Shown piece by piece: positions 23,601 to 36,300 of a stretch of DNA of 64,000 nt (positions are counted from its first letter, which is position 1; each line of letters starts with the position of its first letter). Below the pieces are notes generated by a model. It saw nothing but the letters and a program-made list of their open reading frames with translations, searched no databases and was not told where the DNA came from. Source of the DNA: Botrytis cinerea B05.10 (lineage: Eukaryota; Ascomycota; Leotiomycetes; Helotiales; Sclerotiniaceae); the NCBI RefSeq assembly GCF_000143535.2, contig NC_037313.1:2239501-2303500 (forward strand). Direction: 5' to 3'. The position numbers and the translations under genes were made by a program.

Positions 23601-24475
23601 GCATTGATTTCTCGCGTTTGGAGCATCACAAAAATCATAGCCACACAAGTGCATCCGAGACCCCCCAGTGGGATTGACAAATCGACGGCGCACATCAAGG
23701 GTTCTTAAATCTCTGGCCTGGATACACTAACTGCTTTGCTGTCAGCTGGGTTGAAATTCAAATACAGCCCCGACTTCAATAAACTTTTTCCCCGTGGCAT
23801 AAACTTTATTGCGATTCAGGGTCCTGCGGTCTTGTCAACTAAGCTTTTCTAGTCGACACCTCGCACCACAACGACGTCTGCATTCTTGAAGCTGGAGATC
23901 AAACATACACGACTCTTCTTCCTTAAATACGAAACATCACAAGGAAAGACGTCGGCCTTTTACTTTTTTTTTTCTTTCGAGTATTGCTAGTCTCTTACGA
24001 GAATCGTCTTTTTGACTCGTTCATTGGTAAGTCTCTCCCGAGACCAAGGTTCAGCCAATTTTGGTATGCACCTCTCTATCCCAGTCAAGCTTCAATCAAT
24101 GGCATGACATTCCACACATCCCCCACTCCTCATTCCTCATTCCTCTCCATAACCAAAACAACACTCAATCCTTATCCAAAGGGTTCTTGCTAATCTCCAC
24201 TATCATTATCAGATTGTGTTTACCGTCCGACGAGTATAGAGGTCGATTCTGCAAAGGAGGCATTGAGAAAAACAACATCAAAACAAAAAGCATTACAATC
24301 GCATTGCAACCCCTCCAGATTATTATCTCGTTGGGTCATATCGCATCCTAGGACTAAAAGTCTGGACGTCGTCTTGGGGCATTCGATATCATTGCGATTT
24401 GCAAATCTACCCCAAGCCATTCAACTGGGGTATTGATAGGAGAACACCCATGATATCTTTGATAGGCGGATCATC
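20601..24475. other. Long upstream region of the RasGEF gene, simple-sequence-rich
   Basis: About 3.9 kb with no defendable gene. Short tandem hexa- and pentanucleotides cluster here: CATCGC at about 21475-21496, GTGAGA/GATTGC at about 22531-22588, CTTGAC/ATTGAC at about 22711-22760, TTCAC at about 22950-22980 and CCACAC at about 23365-23405. The last 700 bases are pyrimidine-rich with long T and CT tracts (for example 23955-23975). They probably contain the promoter and 5' leader of the gene at 24476. Confidence 0.45.
22711..22760. repeat. CTTGAC/ATTGAC hexanucleotide microsatellite
   Basis: About seven hexamer units of CTTGAC grading into ATTGAC and then CATCGAC variants. Confidence 0.85.
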
Positions 24476-27400
24476 ATGGTGAACTCGCAGGAGTCTGAGC
24501 ATTCCAAGCGAACGAGTGCACAGGTAGCACCTCTCACAATACATAAGGGTCGACCGCGCGGAAACAGCAACGCATCATCCTCAAAACACAAAAGAAATAC
24601 TTCATCCAGAAGTAGTATACAGACAGCTTCAACAGGAAGTCAATCACAAATTACGCCCCCCGCCACCCCCAATGGTTCTCAAGAAAATCTGAATCAAATG
24701 GAGCCTCCTCCGCCGGTATTTCACAGCTTCCTAAGGGCATTTTACCCTTTCAACCCCGAATATGCCGTTTCGGATTCTACGGTCACGCTTCCACTAAACG
24801 AAGGGGATGTGGTTTTAGTGCATTCAATACACACCAATGGTTGGGCAGATGGGACACTACTTGTTTCTGGCGCGCGTGGTTGGTTGCCCACCAACTATTG
24901 CGAAGCTTACGATCCAGATTCCATGCGGAATTTACTAAAGGCATTGCTAAATTTTTGGGATCTCTTACGGAGTGGTTTAACTAGTGATAGTGAGATATTT
25001 GGCAACCAACAATTCATGCGAGGCATTATTGCCGGAGTCAGATATTTGCTGGTAAGATTCTTTTAACTTTTCTGAATCATGCTTGCTAATGTGGAAAAAG
25101 GAAAAATCGAATTGCCTCACTCGTGAATCACCGATTGTACAGAGCAACGATAACCTTCGAAAGAATAGAAAGGCCCTTTTGTCCGATCTATCGGCCCTGG
25201 TCAAAACCGCTAAACAATTGCAGGATTTTGCTACCTGTTCCTCAGTGGGGATAGAGGCGGAAACTGTGAACGATGTCATCGATGAGATGATTTTGAAAGC
25301 GTTCAAAATTGTTGTGAGAGGTATAAAGTTCTTGGACAATTTGGAGGAAGATGCGAAATTACGACAGGCCGTCCATAGAGTCATGACAACCGTTACTGAG
25401 GAAACATATGTACCACCTACTCCACCAGCGGACTCGACGTCATTTAGCGGGACACCGCATGCAGACCCTGCAGACGACACGGAATCTCACAGAAGCTCTA
25501 TCCGAAGTTCGACGAGCGGCGCTTCCAGTTCCCTGCAATCGGAAGAGCAGAACAAACGACAGTCATACAAACGGATGTCGACTGCGTACCCAGCTGTAAC
25601 ATCGCGTCCATTATCCGTTTCTTCGATCCAGGCTAAAAGGGCTTCCGTATCTCACCGTGTTTCACTTATAGCCTCTATACCCGCTGAGCAACGTCAAAAT
25701 CTTGTTTCTGAGAGATTAAACTCCAGTCATGATACATTTCTCTCATATTTGGGATCATTCATCGGAAGGCTTCATCTACAAAGCCAGTCTTCTCAAGATT
25801 TGCTGTCGTCGGTGAGGCAGTCAGTGACTGCTGGTCAAGGGTTATTAATCGTAGTTGAAGCAGTATGTGCTCACGACAGCCAAAGCGCCGACTCGTTGAA
25901 CAATGCTCGGAACGCAATGTATGACAAAATCAGTAAATTGGCGTTAGCAGCTCGGGACATAATCAGCTCATCCGCTGTTGATGAAGACGATGTTGTAATG
26001 GCTCAACAAAATGGGGGGTTACTAATGGCGGCCACAGGATGCGTTAAAGCTGCTGGAGAAGTGGTAGCAAAGACCAAGTTTGTAATTGAGCGAATTGGCG
26101 ACTTCGAATTCGAACCAGTCGAAGGTCTTGGAATCAATGTGGCCTCGATAGGTGTCACAGCCGAACAAACGGCACGAAGCCCGAACGTTAATGTTGCCGT
26201 AGCAGAACAGCCTTCATCGCGTCCACCTCCACCACCTCTAGTCATTCCAGATGTTTACGAGAAACCATTACCAGAGATACCCCTTGACTCTCCGCCAGCG
26301 GTAGAAGCCAACCGAATGTCGAATCGACTCTCAAAAAATTCCATTCTACCCCCACTGCCAAAAATGGGTGCTCCTTTGATGAGCCAAGAAGATTATAGTC
26401 CTTCCGATCGTAACTCGACAAGCGATGGAGAATTTCAATCATATAGATCGGGCAGTATCGCAGTTTCTAGCACAGGAGCTAGTAGCAGTTATACACGCGA
26501 TTCGGAGATAAGCATGGTCTCGCAGACTTCTACCAGGGCGACCACTCCAGATCTAACATCCTACCACCCAAGAAGTCAGCCATCTCTGTCAAGTATCAGC
26601 ATGACTGAAAGCCAATCAACATTTGCCGATGATCCATATGATCTCGAATCGAGAATGCTCGAGAAGACTTTCGCACACGAGTTACTACACAATAAAGAGG
26701 GTCAAATTACTGGAGGTTCACTAGCGGCATTGGTGGAACGACTTACCACACACGATTCAACTCCCGATTCAATGTTTGTTTCGACTTTTTATCTTACTTT
26801 CAGACTATTCGCGTCTCCCGTTGAGCTTGCCACAGCTCTGGTCGATCGCTTTGAATATGTTGTTGAAAGCCCTCACATCGCAGGGCCGGTAAGATTAAGA
26901 GTTTACAATGTTTTCAAGGGCTGGCTGGAGTCTCATTGGAGAAAGGTCTCTGATTATGCCGCACTCTCTATTATCGAAAGCTTTGCGAATGATAAACTTA
27001 AGGCTGCTCTTCCTGCAGCTGGCAAACGACTTTCAGAGCTGGCTCAGAGGGTTTCTTCTATGGATGGACCTTTGGTGCCAAGGCTCGTTTCCTCAATTGG
27101 AAAGACTAGCACATCTCTCGGTCAATATGTGCCAGCCGATGTACCGGTCCCTCCTGTCATTGTAACCAAAAGTCAAGCCGCAGTCTTAAGAAATTGGAAA
27201 ATGGGTGGTAGCAATCCCTCTATTCTTGAGTTTGATCCACTCGAATTGGCCCGTCAGTTGACCATCAAGGAGATGAATATCTTTTCCTCCATTACGCCAG
27301 ATGAACTTCTTGGAGCCGCATTTACTAAGGCCAGAAAGGGTGGTTCATGCGCGGTAAATGTTAGAGCTATGTCGACATTGTCAACAGACCTTTCTAATCT

Positions 27401-28091
27401 TGTCGCTGACACAATCTTGCAACACGACGACGTGAAGAAGAGAGCCATTATCATCAAGCACTGGATCAAAATTGCGCATGAATGCCTCAAGCTCAACAAT
27501 TATGATTCATTGATGGCGATTATTTGCTCGCTTAATTCATCTACCATTGGTAGATTGAAGAAAACTTGGGACTTGGTCTCTCAAAAGCGAAAGGAAACGC
27601 TCAAGGGCTTACAAGCAATTGTAGACCCAGAGAAGAATCACGCCTGCCTTCGACGTAGACTCCATGACCACGTTCCTCCATGCCTTCCATTCGTTGGTAC
27701 CTACCTCACAGATTTGACATTTGTTGATGCTGGCAACCCATCTACAAAGCAATTGGTTGATGGCACATCTGTCATTAACTTTGATAAACATACTCGCACG
27801 GCTAAGATCATTGGCGAGCTACAACGTTTCCAGATTCCTTATCGCCTGGCAGAATTTCCGGAACTTCAAGATTGGCTCCAAGCTCAAATTGTCCACGTCA
27901 AATCTGCCTCGGATAATGAGAACGTTCAGCAATATTACCGAAAGTCTTTACTTTTGGAGCCACGCGATGTCTCAGCTACAAAGCCCAGTCCTGTGGATTC
28001 AGCAGTTTCTTTCGGCTCTTTGCATGGAAAGGACAAGTTTGATCTTTTTTCATGGACTCATTCAAAGGATAAAACGCAAACACCTATTTAA
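24476..28091 (+). CDS. CDC25: Ras guanine-nucleotide exchange factor, Cdc25 type (SH3 + RasGEF_N + RasGEF)
   Basis: Two exons, 24476-25051 and 25101-28091, joined over a 49-nt intron (GTAAGA...TGCTAAT...AAAAAG) in phase 0, give 1188 aa. Residues 1-75 are Ser/Thr-rich and disordered. An SH3 domain follows (about 80-145: RAFYPFNPEYAVSDSTVTL, then GWADGTLLVSGARGWLPTNYCE). A long phosphorylatable linker carries Pro-rich patches (SSRPPPPPLVIPDVYEKPLP). RasGEF_N (about 715-850: TGGSLAALVERLTTHD, then STFYLTFRLF) leads to the catalytic RasGEF domain (about 900-1145: FDPLELARQLTIKEMNIF, KKRAIIIKHWIKIAHECL, LPFVGTYLTDLTF). By family knowledge it loads Ras with GTP and drives cAMP/PKA and MAPK signalling, with the SH3 domain for membrane or cytoskeletal targeting. 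The symbol is given by orthology to yeast CDC25. Confidence 0.93.
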
Positions 28092-29696
28092 ACATTCTTT
28101 GACATTATTCTCGACCTTCATCATTCGCACTTACTCCGGATCCGGAACACATTATACACACATCATCATGATATTCAGTTGATTTGATACCCCCGCACTT
28201 TGAATAGCGTTTTAGCGAATGATCTTTTTACCCCTAGGAGTTATACACGGCGTTCTTGACAGGTAGCTCATGGAAGCTATGGCCGTCACTTTCGAATTGT
28301 TTCACATCACACTTTTTACATACTTGAATACCATCACATTTGGGTATCAAGACTCGGCCCAGGGAAGGATAAAAAAGCTCTTTTTATACTTATAATTGTA
28401 TACTGGTCGAATGGGAATTGTACATCATATCTTTTTTCTAGCTCTTTTTCTTTTCTTTTCTTTTCTTTTTGATTCTATCTTGTATTGTTTTTACACAGCA
28501 AGCCCAAAGGAATGGGTGAGCAGTGAGGGTCATTAGGGTATGCCTGGCCTGGTATGGTTGGGAAAGACGGGGTGGATGGAGTTGTGGAATATGAAAAGCA
28601 AATCATGCATTTTGGTATGGGAACTCTAGGTGGTGCATTAAGATTATTGATAGGGGTTGTTTGTATGGCACCCAAAAGCAATTGGTATAGGGATGAGCTC
28701 GCGCTCGAGTTTGTCGTGGTTCTGATCAAGTCATACGTTGGAATTGGTATTTTGGCCGGTGGAATGAATGGGGAAGATTTTTTAGATGAGGATTCATGGA
28801 TATGATTACATGAGGATGGTGGGAATGGGTTGGAGAGGGATGGATGGATGAACGGACATTAGTTAGATACCAATACCAGGCGGAAATATCCAAGGCAAGA
28901 TAAGATATGGCCGGGAGAGAGAAATGTTAATGAAGATTATGACCAACATGTGGTGTTTCGTGTTTTGTATGCTTTTTGGTGATGAATTTGGGTGTTATGG
29001 TGACCATCAATCAACCAATCATTTAATCTATGTTCGTGTTCGTGTTCTGAAAAAACAAATGAACATGGAGTAATAGATAGGATAAACCTTGAATGGGAAA
29101 AGGTAGTAAGTAGCAGAAGAAACGGTAGAAAGAGAACACGGAGGGGGAAAAAAAGAGGAATGGATGAGTCCGAAGGATTGATGTTCCTGGTGTGCACGTA
29201 AGGTTGCAGTGCGTATTCGGAGGCCGATTTCCAGGGACCGACGGGGCTAGGGGGCCGAAGCGTTTTTCTTATGATTTTGGTGTTTTTGGAGAGTGGGGTT
29301 TGAGGTTTTTTTTTAGGTGGGGAGGGGAAGGTTGGGGGCGAATTGGAGGGAGGGGTGGTTGGTGGGTGGGTGTTGAGGGATGATGCAGGGAGGGATGGAG
29401 AGGGGGGGCGGAGGGGGGAATGAATTGGAGGGATGGAGGGATGGAGGGATGGAATTTGAGGTTTAGGTATGGTATGGTATGGGTTGTGCGTATGTGCGTA
29501 AATAGAATGAAGTGGGAGGCAGGTATCTGGAGGGGTCGTACTGGGTGGGATGGATGGGTTTGCTTGTGCTGTTTGGATATGGTTTGTACGAGCAGGTATT
29601 GATAAAGGATTGGCGTGGTTTGGTTCATGATCCAGACACCACATCATGTAGGTGAGTAGGTGCTTGGTATCCGGTGTTACTGCTGTACGTACATAC

Positions 29697-29790
29697 ATAG
29701 GTATACATACATACATACATACATACATACATACATACACATACACATACTCAGACATACATACATATATACACACACACACACTTGAGA
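29697..29790. repeat. CATA/CACA microsatellite
   Basis: About 16 CATA tetranucleotides with a few substitutions, ending in a run of CA dinucleotides. Confidence 0.9.
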
Positions 29791-30356
29791 TATGCTACAT
29801 GCATTCATCCATTGAGATTGAGGGATGGAAGAAACTGTGTATACCGGCGTCTACGTGTCTTTGCAGTTTGGTGTACCGTTATCGCTATCCATGGAGATCC
29901 TGACGAGAGGGAAAGAGAGGCTGAGAGGGGATGGATCTGAACGAAGGGTTGATATTGGAGAACAATACCGCTGGATGACATTGTTCTTTCTTGCTTTGCG
30001 TCTTAAGATGAAAGGGATCAAGTCGGTTAGGTTACCTAGTTCACGGTGGTGGTGGGATTGAGTGAGTGAATGAATGAACGAATGAATGAAAGAGTGAATG
30101 GAACGCAAGCAAGCCCATTTGCTAATTGATCGTCGACACGCTCCATGATCTTCAGTGGCAATCTAAAAAAGCATTGCCATTGCCAATAACGTCTTCAAAT
30201 ATCTACTACACATCTACGCCGTCGTCCAGTCACCAGCATCGTTGGGAGTTTGTTGCTGATTGCACCATTCCAGCTAGCAAGACTGATAACTCATCGACCC
30301 CACCAGCCCACCCGCACGGATCTCACAGGCGTCCGAGTGTCAGAAATCTCTGCAAA

Positions 30357-30363
30357 TCACGTG
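30357..30363. promoter_or_regulatory. Candidate TCACGTG (Cbf1-type E-box) upstream of MET6
   Basis: A perfect TCACGTG lies about 530 bp upstream of the MET6 ATG. In yeast, Cbf1 with Met4/Met28 binds this heptamer in sulfur-amino-acid gene promoters. A filamentous-fungal role here is inference, since CYS3/MetR sites differ. Confidence 0.35.
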
Positions 30364-30745
30364 CTGGCATTCTTATCTTGCACCTCAACTTTGGCGCCAT
30401 TCGCAGCGCTAGTCCTAGCCGGGGCTGCTCTTGCTCGCAGACAAGGGTAGGTAGTAAAAAAAAAGACGAAGGAAAGAGAGGGTGCGTGGTGAATGGTGGG
30501 AGGCGCACGGTGGGTGTTGCGTTTGTGAAAGACAATAATAAGAAAAGCTTCCTTCTCTCCGCTTCTCCCATCCATCTCTCTTCCTCTCTCATACACTTAT
30601 TATTACACACCGCTCCACATCCTCTCTTCTTTTCACTACAAATACCATCAAGAGCTCACGCCAAACGAGGGTTCATTTCAATTTGCTTCAATTTACTTTC
30701 CCCTCTTCTGTTCTCTCCATAGAATCGGATAGAAAAAGAGTTCGA

Positions 30746-30758
30746 CCAATCAACCAAT
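30746..30758 (+). promoter_or_regulatory. Two adjacent CCAAT boxes in the MET6 promoter/leader
   Basis: CCAAT at 30746-30750 and again at 30754-30758, about 130 bp before the ATG. They lie downstream of a long CT-rich tract (about 30546-30598) typical of strongly expressed fungal genes. Confidence 0.4.
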
Positions 30759-30885
30759 CAATCTCCGACTTCGCTGTCTAGTTTCATCTTCTAGCACGCC
30801 ATCCGCTCAGTGGTCGGTTTAAATACTTCGACTTCGCCCACCCTTTGTCTCTCGAACTCCATCATCACATTTCAATACCGCAAAT

Positions 30886-33365
30886 ATGGTTCAATCGTAA
30901 GTGCTGCCCATCTGCCATTGTCCTCGACAGCTATTAATCGTGTCAATGATAGATCCGTTCTTGGTTTCCCACGCATGGGAGCTCTCAGAGATCTCAAGAA
31001 AGCTACTGGTAAGATTTGTTACCTCGCACTGCTACCCCACATGGAGTACTAACAGATGTCAACAGAGGCATACTGGGGTCAAAAGATCTCTCAAGCTGAT
31101 CTCCTCGCTGAGGCAAAGAGACTTCGTCTTGCTCACTGGAAGATCCAAAAGGATGCCGGTGTCGATATCATCCCATCCAACGACTTTGCTCTCTACGATC
31201 AAGTTCTCACTCACATCCAAGACTTTGGTGTAAGCATTCCAATTGCATCTGCAGATTTATGTGTAACGTCGGTCTAACTCTTCTGTCTGCAGGCTACCCC
31301 AGAAAGATATACCAAGCATGGTCTCGACCCAATCGATCAATACTTTGCCATGGGACGTGGTCACCAACGTGATGGCGTCGATGTTCCATCCTTGGAGATG
31401 GTAAAGTGGTTCGACTCTAACTACCATTACGTCAAGCCAACTCTTCAAGACAACCAATCTTTCAAGCTCACTTCGGACCCAAAGGCTGTTCGTGAATTCA
31501 AGGAGGCCAAGGAGGCTGGTATCACCACCCGCCCAGTCTTGGTTGGTCCAGTTTCTTTCCTCCACCTCGGAAAGCCAGACCGTGGACAATCCGTTGACCC
31601 AATTGATCTTTTGGACAACCTTCTCCCAGTTTACATTGAGCTCCTTAAGCAACTTAAGGCTGCTGGTGCCGAGACTGTTCAAATTGATGAGCCAACCCTT
31701 GTCTTCGATCTTCCATCCAAGACCAAGGCTGCTTTCAAGCCAACCTACGAGAAGCTCGCCAGCTTAGGTGATGAGATCCCAAAGATTGTCTTCGCCACAT
31801 ACTTCGGTGATATCGTTCACAACATTGATGCTCTCCCAACTGACATCTATGCTGTTCACGTTGATTTGGTCCGCAACCCAGAGCAATTGGAGACTGTCAT
31901 CTCCGCTTTGGGATCCAAGACCATCTTGTCCGCCGGTGTTGTTGATGGACGTAACATCTGGAAGACCAACCTCAAGCGTGCTATTGAGACTGTTGAGTCT
32001 GCCATCCAAAAGCTCGGAAAGGACCGTGTCATTGTTGCCACTTCCTCCTCCCTCCTCCACACCCCACACACTCTTGCAAGCGAGAAGAAGCTTGACCCAG
32101 AAATTGCTGATTGGTTCTCTTTCGCTTCCGAGAAGGTTGTTGAAGTTGCCATCATCGCTAAGGCTGTCACTGAAGGACCAGCTTCCGTCAGTGCTGAGCT
32201 CGAGGCCAACGCCAAGTCCATTCAAGCTCGTGCTTCCTCCAAGAGAACCAACGACCCCAAGGTCAAGGAACGTCAATCCAAGATTGTCGAGAAGGATTAC
32301 AACAGAATCTCTGAATTCACCGAACGTATTGCTCAACAACAAAAGGCTTTGGGTCTTCCCCTCTTCCCAACCACCACCATCGGTTCTTTCCCACAAACCA
32401 AGGAGATCCGTATCCAACGTAACAAGTTCACCAAGGGTGAAATCACTGCTGAGGAATACGAGAAATTCATTGAGAAGGAGATTCAAGATGTTGTCAAGGT
32501 TCAAGAAGAACTTGACCTTGATGTCTACGTTCACGGTGAGCCAGAACGTAACGACATGGTTCAATACTTCGGTGAACGTCTCGATGGTTATGCCTTCACT
32601 ACCCACGCATGGGTTCAATCATATGGTTCCCGTTGTGTTCGTCCTCCTATCATCGTTGGTGACATCTCCCGTCCAGCACCAATGACTGTTAAGGAGTCCA
32701 AATACGCTGTCTCCATCTCCAAGAAGCCAATGAAGGGTATGTTGACTGGTCCAATCACCTGTTTGAGATGGTCTTTCCCTCGTGATGATGTTCATCAATC
32801 CGTCCAAGCTGAGCAACTTGCTTTGGCTCTCCGTGATGAGGTTGTTGATCTCGAGGCTGCTGGTGTCTACGTCATTCAAGTCGATGAGCCAGCTCTCCGT
32901 GAGGGTCTTCCTCTCCGTCGTGGAAAGGAGCGTGAGGCTTACCTTGACTGGGCTGTTAAGTCTTTCAGACTTTCCGTCTCTGGTGTTCAAGATTCCACTC
33001 AAATCCACTCTCACTTCTGTTACTCTGAGTTCCAGGATTTCTTCCACGCCATTGCTGCTCTTGATGCTGATGTTCTCTCCATTGAGAACTCCAAGTCTGA
33101 CGCTAAGCTCCTCAAGGTCTTTGTTGACGAGGCTTACCCACGTCACATTGGTCCAGGTGTTTATGACATTCACTCTCCTCGTGTTCCATCCGAGCAAGAG
33201 ATCAAGGACAGAATTGAGGAGATGTTGCAATTCCTCAAGCCAGAGCAACTTTGGATCGATCCTGATTGTGGTCTTAAGACTCGTCAATGGGCTGAGACTA
33301 AGGCTGCTTTGACCAACATGGTCAACGCTGCCAAGTTTTACCGTCAAAAGTATGCCAAGGCATAA
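30886..33365 (+). CDS. MET6: Cobalamin-independent methionine synthase
   Basis: Four coding exons: 30886-30896 (11 nt), 30953-31008, 31066-31229 and 31293-33365. All introns are GT-AG, and the spliced product is 767 aa, the usual length. The joined N-terminus reads MVQSSVLGFPRMGALRDLKK, the family signature. The enzyme transfers the methyl group of 5-methyltetrahydropteroyl-polyglutamate to homocysteine in the cytosol. The N-terminal barrel covers about 1-390. The catalytic barrel begins at LPLFPTTTIGSFPQTKEIR and carries the Zn/homocysteine segments IQVDEPALREGLPLR and QIHSHFCYSEFQD (His/Cys ligands), ENSKSD, and the final Cys ligand in IDPDCGLKTRQW. Codon use is strongly biased (AAG, CCA, GCT, TTC), unlike neighbouring genes, which suggests very high expression. 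Long minus-strand frames across it are antisense shadows. Confidence 0.97.
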
Positions 33366-36300
33366 ATTTCAATTCCCATCCATATTTTAATAGGGGATGT
33401 GATTTGAAGATGATGTTATGAGAATTTTTTTTTTTTTTTTTTTGATTATAATGTCTGCGGTTCTTTAACCAATGGGAACGACTTCAACATCGGCGTTTCT
33501 TGGTTGGGGCATTTAAGACAAAAGCGATTTGTTATTGTGAGCGTTGCTTGGGAGTTTTCAACAGCATAGGGCGGTAGTCCCTCGGTGGGTAACAGATGAT
33601 CCATCAACCGGACATCTTGGTGGCGTGGCGCATGAATGACATGAAATATGATGGGAAATGAAAAAAAGGGGATGAGGATTTTGGGACTCTTGTGACGTTA
33701 AACCAACTTTATTATCTTGATGATAGTCAAGGAGGACGACAATGAGTGGTTATTTGGTGGAGGATGGTAGATGTGATAAAAGTAGTAAAATATACCCTCT
33801 TCAACCGGGAAAAAAATTGTTCTATTTGCAATGATGTGTGATGTAAAGTGATATGTTTTTTGTATTATGTTGCATGTTGGGGAGTGGTGAACTTGCACCA
33901 ACTTTCCGGTGTATGAAATTGTGAGGATCTTTTGAATGTCTGGTATCAATAAAGCTGATGTATTAATGTATGCAGGAAAGTTAAAGGGCGAATAAATGAC
34001 ATTGCGTGTTGAGGTTTTAATGAATTGGAATCTTCCTGTCTTTATTATTAAGGATGTCCTTTGAGGTCTCATGTATTGGGTAGGGTGTAGGATGTAGGGT
34101 ATAGGGAGTGGAGAGGGCTATTTTGTGGTAATTTTGTGTAGGATTGGATTAATAGCTGATTGTTAGAGCTTTGATTTGAGGTGAATGGAGAGGGTAGGTA
34201 TATAAAGATCGAGGAGTTCTCAGATTCGAGATCTCTATGAGAAGGAGCCCTGATCTATCCTCACGAGACCAGGCCAGGAAGGGATTGGTGATTTTTTATT
34301 TTTTGGGGGGGGATTTGGAAATGTGGTGGTGGGTGGTGGAGAAAGAAATCGCAAGGCTAGATAGATAGGTAGATAGATAGATAGAGCGTGTGTTTTATTG
34401 GGGTTGTAATAATAATAATAATAAGGGTTCTTCCTTTTTTTTTTTTTTTTTTTTTATCTTGTTTTGCTGTTGTTGGCTTTGACTTTGGCTTTGGCTGCTG
34501 CTGTTTGTTTGTTTGTTTGTTTGTTTGTTTGTTTTTGGATCGGGAGATGTGGATGTGGATGTGGATGTGGATGTGGATGTGGATGTGGATGCGGAGAGTT
34601 GCTTGCGGGCTGTGGTCATCTATTCATATTGGATGAATGGGTTGTTGGATCGCGTCTCTTTACTTGAAGTGCGTGTTCTTGTTCTTGTTCTTGTTCTTGT
34701 TCTTGTTCTTGTTCTTGTTCTTGTTATGTATGGTAAGGTTACTCGTGTATCGGATGTTCTTCTTCTGCCTTGTTATCCATGTTTAGTAGTATATGGGATT
34801 GTGGTCTCTACGATATGTATATCAACACTCTCCTGGGTTGCTTTCTCGGTTCTTCTTTCTTTTTTAGATAGTAGGAGATTCGCTAGAGAGAGAGAGAGAG
34901 AGAGAGAGATCTCGAATTTACAAAAGTCAGTAGAATGATGGCGTGTATAAGAAGGGTACTTCGCGGTCTTGTTAGTCATTCAGAGAAATGGGATTCCAGG
35001 GAGACTGCGAGTAGAGTATGTATCATCACATGAACCTTTTTGCTTTCTCTTCCGGCACACATTCACATGTATGTTTACGTAGCACATGGGGTCTGTCTGT
35101 CCGAATTATAAACTGATGAAGGAATCTAGGGTGGGACGATGAGAGATGTCAGTATATACAGATCAAGACATGCTATGAATATTTGGTCACAACGGGTGTT
35201 TTACGTGGGTTCCAGGGTCCGGTATGTTTCTCCTGGTGGGACTTGTGAGCGAGAGTTTTGATTTTACAGATGCGATGTATAAAGGATGTTGATGGTGAGA
35301 GAGCCGAGATACGGGAGAGTGCAAGAGGTATGTGGAGAAAAGAATTGGAATTCTGGTTGGATGTTTGTTGTCGTCTTGGATTTTGTTGGATTTTAGCACC
35401 TTTTTTATTGTTGTCGGCTTATTAGTGCTCTGGAATTTGAATGCCATTGCTGCTGCTTTTCTATAATCAATCACCTACTGTTTTCGTTTGTCCGAATCGC
35501 TTACCTCCTTATTTCCCTTGTATCTTTGCGGAAATTGGTGCACCTCAGTATTTTGATCCTACCTAGCCCTGCATATCGGGGGTTCGTTCAAACCCCTATC
35601 GTGAAAGCGCGATTGACTATGTTTGTGTGTTTGAAAGTTAGAAGGAAGATGTGGTGTTGTTTATACATTAGCTTCGGAGTGATTGGGATATGAATGAGAA
35701 GTGAAAGAGTGCATGTTAAGCAGAGCGGGGTATGGCTTGGAGATGAGGGGTAGAAGAGGGGTCTGGTAGAAGAACTGACGAATACTAAGCCCCATTTCGT
35801 TTGCATATGTAGAAATTCATATCGAGTTGCGGATGGCCTAGTCTGAGTCACGGGGACGGAGAAATTGTCGTTGCGCAAAACGAGGTTATTTAAACCTTCG
35901 GGTGATTATTCTGTAGTTTTCTGAATATCGTGAATGATAATTAAGATGTGGGCAGCGTGGGATGGCTGTTCTTCCGCTTCCAGAACAGAGCTTTTGAAGT
36001 GATAAAGATGCCGATGTGTATTAAGAAGAAATAAGGGTAGGAGATGAAGAGAAGTAAAGATAGAACTAGGATTCTAGGGTGTCACATGTTGTCACTCTTT
36101 TTTTATTATGTCTTATTGTCCTTAATTTCAATTGTTCTATATTCACCAATTCACATCTAAACCTGTCTGATCTTTGCTGTTGTTTATTGTTATTTTTGAA
36201 ACGTAGAGGCATACGATGCAAAAGTGGAAACGGGTCGATATAAGAGAGCGAAGCTTTGATCGGATTTCTAGCCAAAATAACTTCAACACTTCGTTTTCAT

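Larger units (their letters stand above)
28092..30885. other. Intergenic region between CDC25 and MET6
   Basis: 28092-28500 is the likely 3' UTR of the RasGEF gene, with TTTTCTTTTC tracts near 28440-28470. 28500-29690 is strongly G/A-rich on the + strand (runs of GGGAGG, GGATGG) with no gene. The long minus-strand frames there are low-complexity Pro/Ser/His artefacts. A CATA array follows (29697-29790). From about 30100 the sequence becomes the pyrimidine-rich promoter and leader of MET6. Confidence 0.5.

Noticed and set aside
28937..29782. 281-codon minus-strand ORF
   Set aside because: Composed of Pro/His/Ser runs from G-rich sequence and the CATA array; no family features.
30126..30722. 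198-codon plus-strand ORF upstream of MET6
   Set aside because: No ATG start, Ser/Pro/His-rich, coincides with the pyrimidine-rich promoter and leader of MET6.
31764..32618. Long antisense ORFs across MET6 (also 32619-33347 minus and 31768-32685 plus)
   Set aside because: They exist because of the strong codon bias of MET6; their translations are Leu/Ser/Asn-rich artefacts with no domain.
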